From NCBI GenBank assembly GCA_001701295.1, contig DAAV01000095.1:1-8288 (forward strand): a stretch of DNA of 8,288 nt, given 5' to 3'. Positions within the stretch are counted from its first letter, which is position 1; the number at the start of each line of letters is the position of its first letter. Both the position numbers and the translations under genes were made by a program. The stretch is from Bacteroidales bacterium H10. Its GTDB lineage: Bacteria > Bacteroidota > Bacteroidia > Bacteroidales > Muribaculaceae. The notes below the pieces were generated by a model that saw nothing but the letters and a program-made list of their open reading frames with translations, searched no databases and was not told the DNA's origin. Shown piece after piece: positions 1 through 5,734 of the stretch.

Positions 1-684
1 TGCTATCGCGGACGGTTGTACCTGCATCGCAAGATCAAGAAGCTTCAATTTGGCCTTTTGTATGCTTTCTGAAATATTTTTTCTTGATCCCGAAATGCCT
101 TCAATTAAGCTATGGATTTCGTTTATTTTAGCTACAATTCGTTCTTGTTCCTTCTTTGGAGGCAATGGAATCAGCAACTCCCGCAACATTGATAAACTCA
201 CCGTTTTTTGAGCTGTGCCAGTGGCTTTTTCATCACATATATCTTTAATATAAGCACTTTGGAACCACCAATATAGTATTTCACCAATAAGTAAAGGCCG
301 TATCAATCCTATGTGACGTTGAAAGCAGAATGGCCTTTTAGTCTTTACTTTAACAGGTACTCCATATGAACCTGTTACTGTGAAGAGGATATCGCCATAT
401 CTTGGCTTTCGTTCTTCCTGTATGGAATTAAAATAGTCCTTGGGAACATATCTGGCCTTATCGAAAGAAATATTGCCATTAATAATATCCGAAATCACTA
501 AAAATGGTATTCCGGAGGTTGCTTTAGGAGGTGCTTGGTGGTCACCATCTGTTATCGTTGCACATATATCTCCAAGCCTTACCCATTCCCAGGAGTCGGG
601 AATGTCGAACGGCGGGGTGAAGTTCTGATAATGGGACTTATACCTACATTTACTCTGCCAAGTTTTATATATTTCAATACAGAA
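1..684 (-). pseudogene. hsdS: Type I restriction-modification specificity subunit (HsdS), C-terminal half, start-less cassette
   Basis: HsdS sets the DNA target of a type I restriction-modification complex (HsdR2M2S1). Read on the minus strand, the frame is open from just after a TAG at 685-687 to the left window edge. It contains the classic entry to a target-recognition domain, PPFDIPDSWEWVRLGDI (565-615), followed by ITDGDHQAPP, GDILFTVTGSYG and FCFQRHIGLI. The conserved exit PLPPKKEQERIV (133-168) leads into a helical spacer ending LKLLDLAMQ. This is one recognition domain plus one conserved helix; a complete HsdS has two of each. No ATG, GTG or TTG lies in frame before the recognition domain: the first GTG is at 496-498 and the first ATG at 187-189. 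The copy therefore cannot be expressed as it stands, which fits a silent cassette of a phase-variable hsdS set or a simple truncation. Family assignment is firm; the silent-cassette reading is inference. Confidence 0.85.
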
Positions 685-735
685 CTACGGCTCAATGGTT
701 TGCTCTTCCCCAACAATCGGCAAACATTCGAAATG

Positions 736-981
736 CTACCTTTTCAATTGCCAGACTGATATATTTCCAGCGTTTCTCAATATTCTTCTGCCAAAATTAT
801 GATATGGTGACTGAAGCTTAAATTGAGAAATCTCTAAATCGTCAGTCGCGGCTGACGATTTAGAGATTTTTGATTCGACAACTGGCGACCATTCCTTATA
901 AAACATTCTCATATATTTGAGATTGGTCTGAGAAAATCCTCTCAGTCCCGGCAGTTCCTTACATAGTCTCTCTGAAATTGT
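736..981 (-). pseudogene. DUF1016 / YhcG-type PDDEXK nuclease family gene remnant
   Basis: The minus-strand frame between the TGA at 982-984 and the TAG at 736-738 encodes 81 residues. Its first half matches the N-terminal DUF1016 domain: the segment at 886-966 reads ISERL-CKELPGLRGFSQTNL-KYMRMFYKEWS, the usual GFS..NL..MR.FY signature. After about 55 residues (near SPYHNFG) the likeness is lost. A full family protein is roughly 330-380 aa with a C-terminal PDDEXK nuclease domain, which is absent here. The N-terminal start region is also missing. DUF1016 genes often sit inside or beside type I restriction operons in Bacteroidota, which fits the hsdS fragment downstream on the same strand. This is a broken gene with no expected product. 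Its internal palindrome is listed separately. Confidence 0.7.
828..869. repeat. Perfect 18-bp inverted repeat (hairpin, 6-nt loop)
   Basis: The left arm 828-845 is AAATCTCTAAATCGTCAG and the right arm 852-869 is its exact reverse complement. They are separated by TCGCGG. On the plus strand the right arm runs into TT and then GATTC, so it is superficially terminator-like, but the stem is A/T-rich and the T run short. On the minus strand the repeat lies in frame within the DUF1016 remnant, encoding roughly KISKSSAATDDLEIS. It could be a palindromic repeat element inserted in the gene, a terminator for transcription coming from the left, or a natural coding palindrome. Confidence 0.85.
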
Positions 982-1060
982 TCACATGGCTCTCTCTTTT
1001 TGTGAGAAGCATCCCTCTGTTCAGATTGGTTTTCTGCCAACTTTAGAGCCGCCATTGCTG

Positions 1061-1089
1061 TTTGTTAATATATGCATATCATATGCTTG
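1061..1089 (+). promoter_or_regulatory. Possible Bacteroides-type promoter for the DUF4427 gene
   Basis: TTTG at 1061-1064 and TATGCTTG at 1082-1089 resemble the Bacteroidetes -33 (TTTG) and -7 (TAnnTTTG) elements. The -7 has one mismatch and the 17-nt spacing is slightly short. It lies 45 bp before the ATG at 1135, in the only A/T-rich stretch directly upstream. This is a pattern match only. Confidence 0.35.
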
Positions 1090-1134
1090 CATAGTTAATA
1101 AAAAGTTCTTCGCAATCTAAATCCGCCTGAGCCT

Positions 1135-2415
1135 ATGAACCATAAAGCTGTAAGAAGCGACTTGTCGGAATGGGTTATCCATTTCGTTCATGAAAGGAAA
1201 CCGGAAAGTGAGATATCTTCGCTGCAGGAATTTTTCGAACCTGGCTACACCGGAGAATTCAAATATCCCGATTATTTCGATTCGTTCGGAGAAGGCCAAT
1301 GCATATTCTCCACATACGACGAAAATGAATACAAAATACCACGAGACGCCGACGCTTTTCAGGTTCTCTTGAAAATACTTCACGATGGATTTCTGCACAG
1401 CGGATGGTCCCGCCGCAATGGCTCTCCGACCATCTACGGGCCGCGCTCCGCAGTCTGTTTTACAGAAATGCCTTTACACGCTTTTCTTAAATATGCCGAT
1501 GACCGTGGCAATAAAACCGGCCTCATCTCCAGATATGCCATCGCAGTGAAGCGGAAAGAACTCTTTAAAGCCGGAGGGCGTCCCGTCATCTACGGGTTGT
1601 CTACTTCCCACGTAGAATCCGACGGATACGAGACCGGTGTATATCAGGGAAGATGTCTGTCAATCGCAGATACAGGATTGGGGTTGCAGGAACAATATCG
1701 CTATGTCGCGACTTCGCTTGATTCCGACAGATTCATTGACTGGACGCATGAAAGAGAGTGGAGATGGCCTCTGCCGGAGAATTCGTTACATCTTCCCGGC
1801 CTGCCACTGTTTCTTGAGGAATATTACGGCAAATTTTTCTCGGAAATATTGGTTTTCGTAGAATCCCGTGATGAAAAGACCGAGGTCCTGAATTATTTGA
1901 AGACACTGTACGACTCCGGTTCCTGGAACAATGGGATAGAATATGACATCGACATGATAAAGCGCGTCAAAGTCACGTCATTGGAGGAGATCATGCAGCT
2001 GAAAGACATAGACCCGGCAATGGTAAAGATAGATAATCTCCCTTTCTCGGTCATCAACGAGATTCCTGAGATAACCGTGTCGGCTGAAACTTTGACGCTG
2101 GTCACTGAAAAACTTGCGCGGGCCATTCTGCTGGCGGAAGAAGCTATGCTTCGCTTCCGTGAAGAGAATCCCGACGAAGTGCACCGTGAGTTTGACTGGG
2201 GATGGACATATGTCTGCACCTCTGAAGTCAATGAGATCACGCAGGCATTGGTCTCGCTCGGTTTCACTTCTTATGCCGACGGAATATATCGCAAGAACAT
2301 AATATCGCACTACCGTGACTCTCTGACAACGCAGATAGTAGGTGCCGAAGTGGCCGCAGACTATCTGACCGAAGAATTAGGACAGGACTTCTACGTCATG
2401 CCCCATGAAGATTAA
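1135..2415 (+). CDS. DUF4427-type protein with AbiGi/DUF2971-like N-terminal domain, putative defence protein
   Basis: This is an intact 426-aa cytoplasmic protein with no signal peptide or membrane segment. The opening DLSEWVIHFVH (residues 9-19), the segment YGPRSAVCFTEMP (101-113), GGRPVIYG (147-154), EQYRYV (186-191) and EREWRW (206-211) match my recollection of DUF4427 proteins. The N-terminal half (about 70-215) has the layout seen in DUF2971 and the AbiGi abortive-infection family: an xCFTExP strand, a basic segment before GGxPVIY, and a late xEREWR motif. The C-terminal part (about 300-426) is a separate small alpha/beta domain. Biochemical activity is not known to me. The late glutamate motif could suit an ADP-ribosyltransferase-like fold, but that is speculation. 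The ATG at 1135 is chosen because the conserved DLSEWVIHF block begins nine residues in. It stands alone on the plus strand between decayed restriction genes and other debris, a context that favours defence. Domain assignment is from memory of the family. Confidence 0.65.
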   Translation: MNHKAVRSDLSEWVIHFVHERKPESEISSLQEFFEPGYTGEFKYPDYFDSFGEGQCIFSTYDENEYKIPRDADAFQVLLKILHDGFLHSGWSRRNGSPTIYGPRSAVCFTEMPLHAFLKYADDRGNKTGLISRYAIAVKRKELFKAGGRPVIYGLSTSHVESDGYETGVYQGRCLSIADTGLGLQEQYRYVATSLDSDRFIDWTHEREWRWPLPENSLHLPGLPLFLEEYYGKFFSEILVFVESRDEKTEVLNYLKTLYDSGSWNNGIEYDIDMIKRVKVTSLEEIMQLKDIDPAMVKIDNLPFSVINEIPEITVSAETLTLVTEKLARAILLAEEAMLRFREENPDEVHREFDWGWTYVCTSEVNEITQALVSLGFTSYADGIYRKNIISHYRDSLTTQIVGAEVAADYLTEELGQDFYVMPHED

Positions 2416-2428
2416 AAATCTATTCGAC

Positions 2429-2512
2429 ATGAACATTTTTCTTAACATAATCTGGGTGGTGTTCGGCGGACTGATGATCGCGCTGGAATATGCATTGTCG
2501 AGCCAGGTGTGT
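2429..2512 (+). pseudogene. yccF: YccF-like membrane protein, N-terminal remnant
   Basis: Starting 13 bp after the DUF4427 stop, the frame reads MNIFLNIIWVVFGGLM, then IALEYALSS. This is very close to the first transmembrane segment of YccF-family inner-membrane proteins, whose pattern is NxxWxxFGGLxxALEY. The expected continuation, the LCxTIIGIPFGxQxxK block and a second repeat of the pair, is absent. The frame stays open to 2731, but residues after about 28 are unrelated and rich in Arg, His and Cys. YccF proteins are usually around 120-150 aa. It is therefore a 5' fragment cut off by a rearrangement near 2505. Its function is poorly defined even when intact. Confidence 0.6.
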
Positions 2513-2546
2513 GTTGCGCCCATTTCCATCCATAAACCGATACACG

Positions 2547-2636
2547 ATGTTCATCTCGACAGGTTTCTTACCCATTGTTTACACCAAGTTTATTTTTGGG
2601 ATCGGAGTCGCTTTTGTTTCGTTTATAAGGCTTTGA
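2547..2636 (+). other. Short hydrophobic reading frame (29 codons), unrecognised
   Basis: An ATG at 2547 opens a 29-codon frame ending at TGA 2634-2636. The peptide is strongly hydrophobic, with GFLPIVYTKFIFGIGVAFVS forming one likely membrane segment. The same frame can be extended upstream to an ATG at 2490, giving 48 aa. It lies just after the point where the yccF remnant loses its family likeness. It may be a piece of another membrane protein, or chance. No family is recognised. Confidence 0.25.
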
Positions 2637-2874
2637 GGGAGGGAATTTCCACCAGGGATAGATGGCTGCGCAGAGACTCGCGTCGGTTACTGCGCCTCAG
2701 CGACTGCATGTTGCACCCTGAGGTGCAGTAACAGGTCTGTTCCACGGGCCCGCGCAGCCTGTCGGCCGTTACGGCGTATGAATGGTCGATCCGCCTGCTC
2801 GGACGATCGGCTTCAAGAAAATTACATAGAGTGTCGAATTCATTCATATCCATCAGATTGTCAATATTTGTCAT
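2623..2874 (-). CDS. Unrecognised 83-aa protein, probably truncated remnant
   Basis: The frame starts with MTNIDNLMDMNEFDTLCNFL and continues through a charged stretch (LEADRPSRRIDHSYAVTADRL) to a Cys- and Arg-rich tail. I recognise no family. The first half has the composition of a real helical protein. The second half runs across a near-perfect inverted repeat (2686-2732) and looks less protein-like, so the original gene may have been cut there. Its ATG overlaps the stop codon of the minus-strand frame upstream (ATGA at 2871-2874), an arrangement typical of translationally coupled genes. That overlap is the main reason for listing it. It is antisense to the end of the yccF frame and separate from the plus-strand genes around it. 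Confidence 0.35.
   Translation of the reverse strand: MTNIDNLMDMNEFDTLCNFLEADRPSRRIDHSYAVTADRLRGPVEQTCYCTSGCNMQSLRRSNRRESLRSHLSLVEIPSLKAL
2686..2732. repeat. 15-bp near-perfect inverted repeat with 17-nt loop
   Basis: The left arm GTTACTGCGCCTCAG (2686-2700) pairs with CTGAGGTGCAGTAAC (2718-2732). Only one position is imperfect, a G-T wobble. Neither side is followed by a T run, so it is not a standard intrinsic terminator. It may be a recombination site, a mobile-element end or an mRNA-stabilising hairpin among gene debris. Confidence 0.7.
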
Positions 2875-3044
2875 TTACCAGCCACGCGACCGTTGAGGAA
2901 GGTCTGGAACTCCTCGCGATACATGTTGGTAACCTTCACCACCGTGTCGTCTAAATAGACACATAGGTTACAGCCATACCTCCCAACAACATTTTTAAGG
3001 ATCAAGGCCTGAGTCAGGCGTGACAGAAGAGAGAGACAAACCTT
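2871..3044 (-). pseudogene. C-terminal remnant of an unrecognised minus-strand gene
   Basis: The minus-strand frame between the TGA at 3045-3047 and the TGA at 2871-2873 encodes 57 residues. The last part, VYLDDTVVKVTNMYREEFQ followed by TFLNGRVAGK (about 2874-2960), reads like the end of a genuine soluble protein. Its stop overlaps the ATG of the next minus-strand frame by the sequence ATGA. No convincing start codon precedes the protein-like part and no family is recognised. Together with the 83-aa frame it probably represents a piece of a former operon left behind after deletion. Confidence 0.35.
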
Positions 3045-3088
3045 TCAAATTTCATGCGGCGCCACTGAAAAATATACTTTAGTACTTG

Positions 3089-3116
3089 TTTGGCACACAA
3101 TAAATTCATATTTTTG
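3089..3116 (+). promoter_or_regulatory. Candidate promoter of the GH65 operon
   Basis: TTTG at 3089-3092 and TATTTTTG at 3109-3116 match the Bacteroidetes -33 and -7 consensus (TTTG and TAnnTTTG). The -7 is perfect; the 16-nt spacer is a few bases short of the usual 19-21. Transcription would begin near 3124, giving a leader of about 225 nt before the first GH65 start codon. A weaker alternative is TTTG 3190-3193 with TAAGATTTG 3218-3226. Confidence 0.45.
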
Positions 3117-3349
3117 TATATTATAAATATAGCGACTGTTAATTCCGCTGTCATGCTGATGCCGGAAGTTAACAATTCTACAACAACTATTTGACTATAA
3201 AGTAAATATTCAGAACATAAGATTTGTGGTTAAAACTGCGTCCGCAGTATTGTATTGCGTGCGGAGTGCACGATGCAGCTTTTTATACGACATTATTATT
3301 CATTGTATTTACTTACGTCCCTTGGAATAACTAATATCAAAACTTTATT
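3117..3349 (+). other. Long leader region before the GH65 operon with imperfect stem-loop
   Basis: No gene is visible here. The most structured part is 3236-3278. TCCGCA (3241-3246) pairs with TGCGGA (3260-3265), and outside it CTGC (3236-3239) can pair with GCAG (3275-3278). Five T residues (3280-3284) follow, so it resembles a weak terminator or attenuator inside the leader. The bases just before the ATG at 3350 are A/T-rich with no Shine-Dalgarno, as usual in Bacteroidetes. Confidence 0.3.
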
Positions 3350-5656
3350 ATGAATAAACATTGGATTCTTGAAGAAACAGAATTTAAGGCTAACACCGCG
3401 TTAGCCTATGAAGGTCTTTTTACAATCGGAAGCGGATATTTGCATACAAGAGGATCGCTGGAAGAGAATGTCGGCAACAACCCTCAGAACATCACCTCTC
3501 CCAAGCAACCGGTTGCAAACGCTTCTAACTTCGATCATGCGGCAACAGTCGTAACTTCTCATTGGGGAACATACGTTCCCGGAGTCTTTGCCCACCATCC
3601 CTACATGAATGAGGAAATAGTGAACCTGCCTTATTTCCTCGGGATCGAGCCTACTGTCGCCGGAGAGAAACTCGACATGCTGACGAGCAAGACAAGCGGC
3701 TACAGCAGAAAGCTGAACATGCATGACGCCTTGATCGAACGCGACCTTATATGGCATACTGCCGAAGGAGATCTGAAGGTTAATTTTGAACGGTTCATAA
3801 GCGGCGTACATCCCAATTTAAGTGTGCAGCGCGCCGCGTTTACGGCTGTCGACCGCCCCGTCAGGATCTCGATAAAATCCGGGATAGACACCGATGTTCG
3901 CACAAACGGAGAAGACCATTTCATAGAGTTCGGATCTCTTGAGGGAGGCAAACTGCAATGCGAAGTGCTCCGCCTCTCCGACAACGAGGTGAAAAGCGAA
4001 GTGACAACCAATGTGAACCGCGCCCTAAACACAGGCGGCGACACCATCACGACTGTCTGCCGCCTTATTTCGGACGATGCGAAATGGGAATATGTCGAAG
4101 AACCGCGCAGAGGTTTCCTTGTGTCGGAATTTCTGGTTGAACCCGGCAAGACCCTCGTCATTGAGAAACGTTCGGCCGTGACAACATCACGCGATTTAAG
4201 ACCTGCTGCTCCGGAACAGATTCTAGACGAGACTGCCTCCATGTCGTACGACCGTCTCCTGAATGAGCACAAACAATATTGGAACAGCCGCTGGGAGAAG
4301 TCGGATGTGGAGATAGAGGGAGACGATGATTCGCTCAGGGCGATCCGCGCCTCGATATTCCATCTGCTACGCTGCCACGTCACCGGCGACTCCAGAGTGG
4401 CCATCGATGCCAAAGGCACTGCAGGCGACCTTTATTATGGCAGATTCTTCTGGGATACGGAGGTTTATCTTGTTCCGTTCTTTCTGTATACCGACCCCGA
4501 CCGTGCGAAAACATTGGTCGATTTCCGCGTAAACACGCTCGAAGGTGCAAGGAAAAACGCGGCGAAATCAGGTTACCGCGGTGCCCGTTTCCCCTGGGAG
4601 TCCGACCATATGGGCAACGACTGCTGTCCGGCCATGAACTGGCAATACAGAGATCATGAAGTCCACATCACAGCCGATGTGGTCTATGCCTTCGCTCATT
4701 ACGCAGCCAACACAAGCGACGAATATCTTAAAGACCCGAAGACAGCCGAGACAATTGTCGAAACGGCTCGATATTGGGTTGACCGCGTTGACTGGCGCGA
4801 CGGCGACGATTACCCGAGTCTGCTGGGAGTCATGGGCCCCGACGAATATACGGCGCTGACATCTAACAACGCCTATACCAACCGCATGGTGAAGTTTGCG
4901 CTCGACATAGCTTCAAAATATGGCAAATTCGGTGGAGCCACCGACGAGGAGATTCAAAAATTCAAAGAAATTTCCGAGAAACTTCCGATCATACGCTCTG
5001 ACAAGAATCCCGATCTGATCATGCAATGCGAGGAGTTCGACAATTTTGCCGAGCCTCAGTTTGATAAGATCTGGAAAGACAGATCCAAGCATTTCGCCAT
5101 TTTCGCGTCGCAGGAACGTCTGTACAGGTCAAAATGCCTGAAACAGGCCGATGTCTTAATGCTGCTTTATCTCTTTATCAATGAATTTACCGACAAAGAG
5201 ATAAAGGCCGCATGGGATTATTATCTGCAATACACCACGCACGACTCGTCTCTTTCGAGAGGGGCGCATGCCGTGCTCGCAAACAAAATTGGACTTGAAA
5301 ACGAGGCTTGGGAAATGTTCGAGGGATGCAAGGGACAGGATCTCAACGTGGAGAACGGAGGCGCCGCCGAAGGCATACATATCGCAGGCTGCGGCATGAA
5401 CTGGCAGATGGTGGTGTTCGGAATCGCCGGAATATTGAATGCGCTCCAGTCCGATAAATTCTCTTTAAATCCGCATCTGCCGAAGCACTGGACTAAAGTT
5501 TCGTTCCCGTTCGTATGGAAAGGACTGCAGCTCTATGTGCAGATCGACCACAACTCGATCAAAATCGAGAACAGGAGTGACAAGCCGCTTGACGCTGTGG
5601 TTTGCGGCCATTTACATCGCATTGACGCCGCTTCGGAGGCTGAATACAGCATCTGA
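3350..5656 (+). CDS. Glycoside hydrolase family 65 phosphorylase, kojibiose-phosphorylase-like
   Basis: This 768-aa cytoplasmic enzyme should split an alpha-linked glucose disaccharide with phosphate, inverting to beta-glucose 1-phosphate. An N-terminal beta-sandwich (about 5-290, with LFTIGSGYLHTRGSLEE at 23-39) is joined by a helical linker to the (alpha/alpha)6 barrel (about 320-700) and a small C-terminal beta domain. FWDTE (367-371) lies at the sugar-binding site. E499 in GPDEY (496-500) is the expected general acid. KQAD (598-601) and HDSSLS (631-636) are the phosphate-binding motifs, which hydrolytic family members lack. GARFPWES (411-418) and HEVHITADV (436-444) resemble kojibiose phosphorylases rather than maltose phosphorylases, but nigerose, trehalose, glucosylglycerol or rhamnobiose specificity cannot be excluded. 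Length is normal. The ATG at 3350 places the conserved N-terminus correctly. It is the first gene of an apparent operon with the second GH65 gene. Confidence 0.85.
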   Translation: MNKHWILEETEFKANTALAYEGLFTIGSGYLHTRGSLEENVGNNPQNITSPKQPVANASNFDHAATVVTSHWGTYVPGVFAHHPYMNEEIVNLPYFLGIEPTVAGEKLDMLTSKTSGYSRKLNMHDALIERDLIWHTAEGDLKVNFERFISGVHPNLSVQRAAFTAVDRPVRISIKSGIDTDVRTNGEDHFIEFGSLEGGKLQCEVLRLSDNEVKSEVTTNVNRALNTGGDTITTVCRLISDDAKWEYVEEPRRGFLVSEFLVEPGKTLVIEKRSAVTTSRDLRPAAPEQILDETASMSYDRLLNEHKQYWNSRWEKSDVEIEGDDDSLRAIRASIFHLLRCHVTGDSRVAIDAKGTAGDLYYGRFFWDTEVYLVPFFLYTDPDRAKTLVDFRVNTLEGARKNAAKSGYRGARFPWESDHMGNDCCPAMNWQYRDHEVHITADVVYAFAHYAANTSDEYLKDPKTAETIVETARYWVDRVDWRDGDDYPSLLGVMGPDEYTALTSNNAYTNRMVKFALDIASKYGKFGGATDEEIQKFKEISEKLPIIRSDKNPDLIMQCEEFDNFAEPQFDKIWKDRSKHFAIFASQERLYRSKCLKQADVLMLLYLFINEFTDKEIKAAWDYYLQYTTHDSSLSRGAHAVLANKIGLENEAWEMFEGCKGQDLNVENGGAAEGIHIAGCGMNWQMVVFGIAGILNALQSDKFSLNPHLPKHWTKVSFPFVWKGLQLYVQIDHNSIKIENRSDKPLDAVVCGHLHRIDAASEAEYSI

Positions 5657-5686
5657 TGGCAGCCACCAGTTTTATTGACCTTATTC

Positions 5687-5712
5687 GACCGGCCAGCGCC
5701 CGACTGCCGGTC
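5687..5712 (+). promoter_or_regulatory. Intercistronic GC-rich hairpin between the two GH65 genes
   Basis: GACCGGC (5687-5693) and GCCGGTC (5706-5712) form a perfect 7-bp stem around a 12-nt loop, in the 78-bp gap between the first stop and the second start. The following bases (AGTTTACA) are not a T run, so it is unlikely to be a full terminator. It may act as an mRNA-processing or stability element that sets the ratio of the two enzymes. Confidence 0.5.
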
Positions 5713-5734
5713 AGTTTACATACAAAACAAAATT

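Noticed and set aside
440..759. Two short plus-strand frames (62 and 74 aa)
   Set aside because: They are antisense to the clearly recognisable hsdS recognition domain and have no family likeness.
692..790. Frame reading EKRWKYISLAIEKVAFRMF on the minus strand as an HsdS N-terminus
   Set aside because: It has no start codon, is bounded by stops, and matches the HsdS opening only loosely.
824..875. Intrinsic terminator
   Set aside because: The stem is strong in length but A/T-rich, and only five T residues follow before GATTC; no expressed gene clearly ends just before it on the plus strand.
1893..2310. Overlapping minus-strand frames of 124 and 110 aa
   Set aside because: They are antisense to the intact DUF4427-type gene and have no coherent domain.
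3700..4419. 239-aa minus-strand frame
   Set aside because: It is a shadow of the first GH65 gene, whose reading frame contains all family motifs; the antisense translation is Ser/Arg-rich and unrecognisable.
5675..5734. TTG start giving a 20-residue N-terminal extension of the second GH65 enzyme
   Set aside because: The extension is unlike family members and includes the hairpin region; the ATG at 5735 matches the usual N-terminus and has a better leader.
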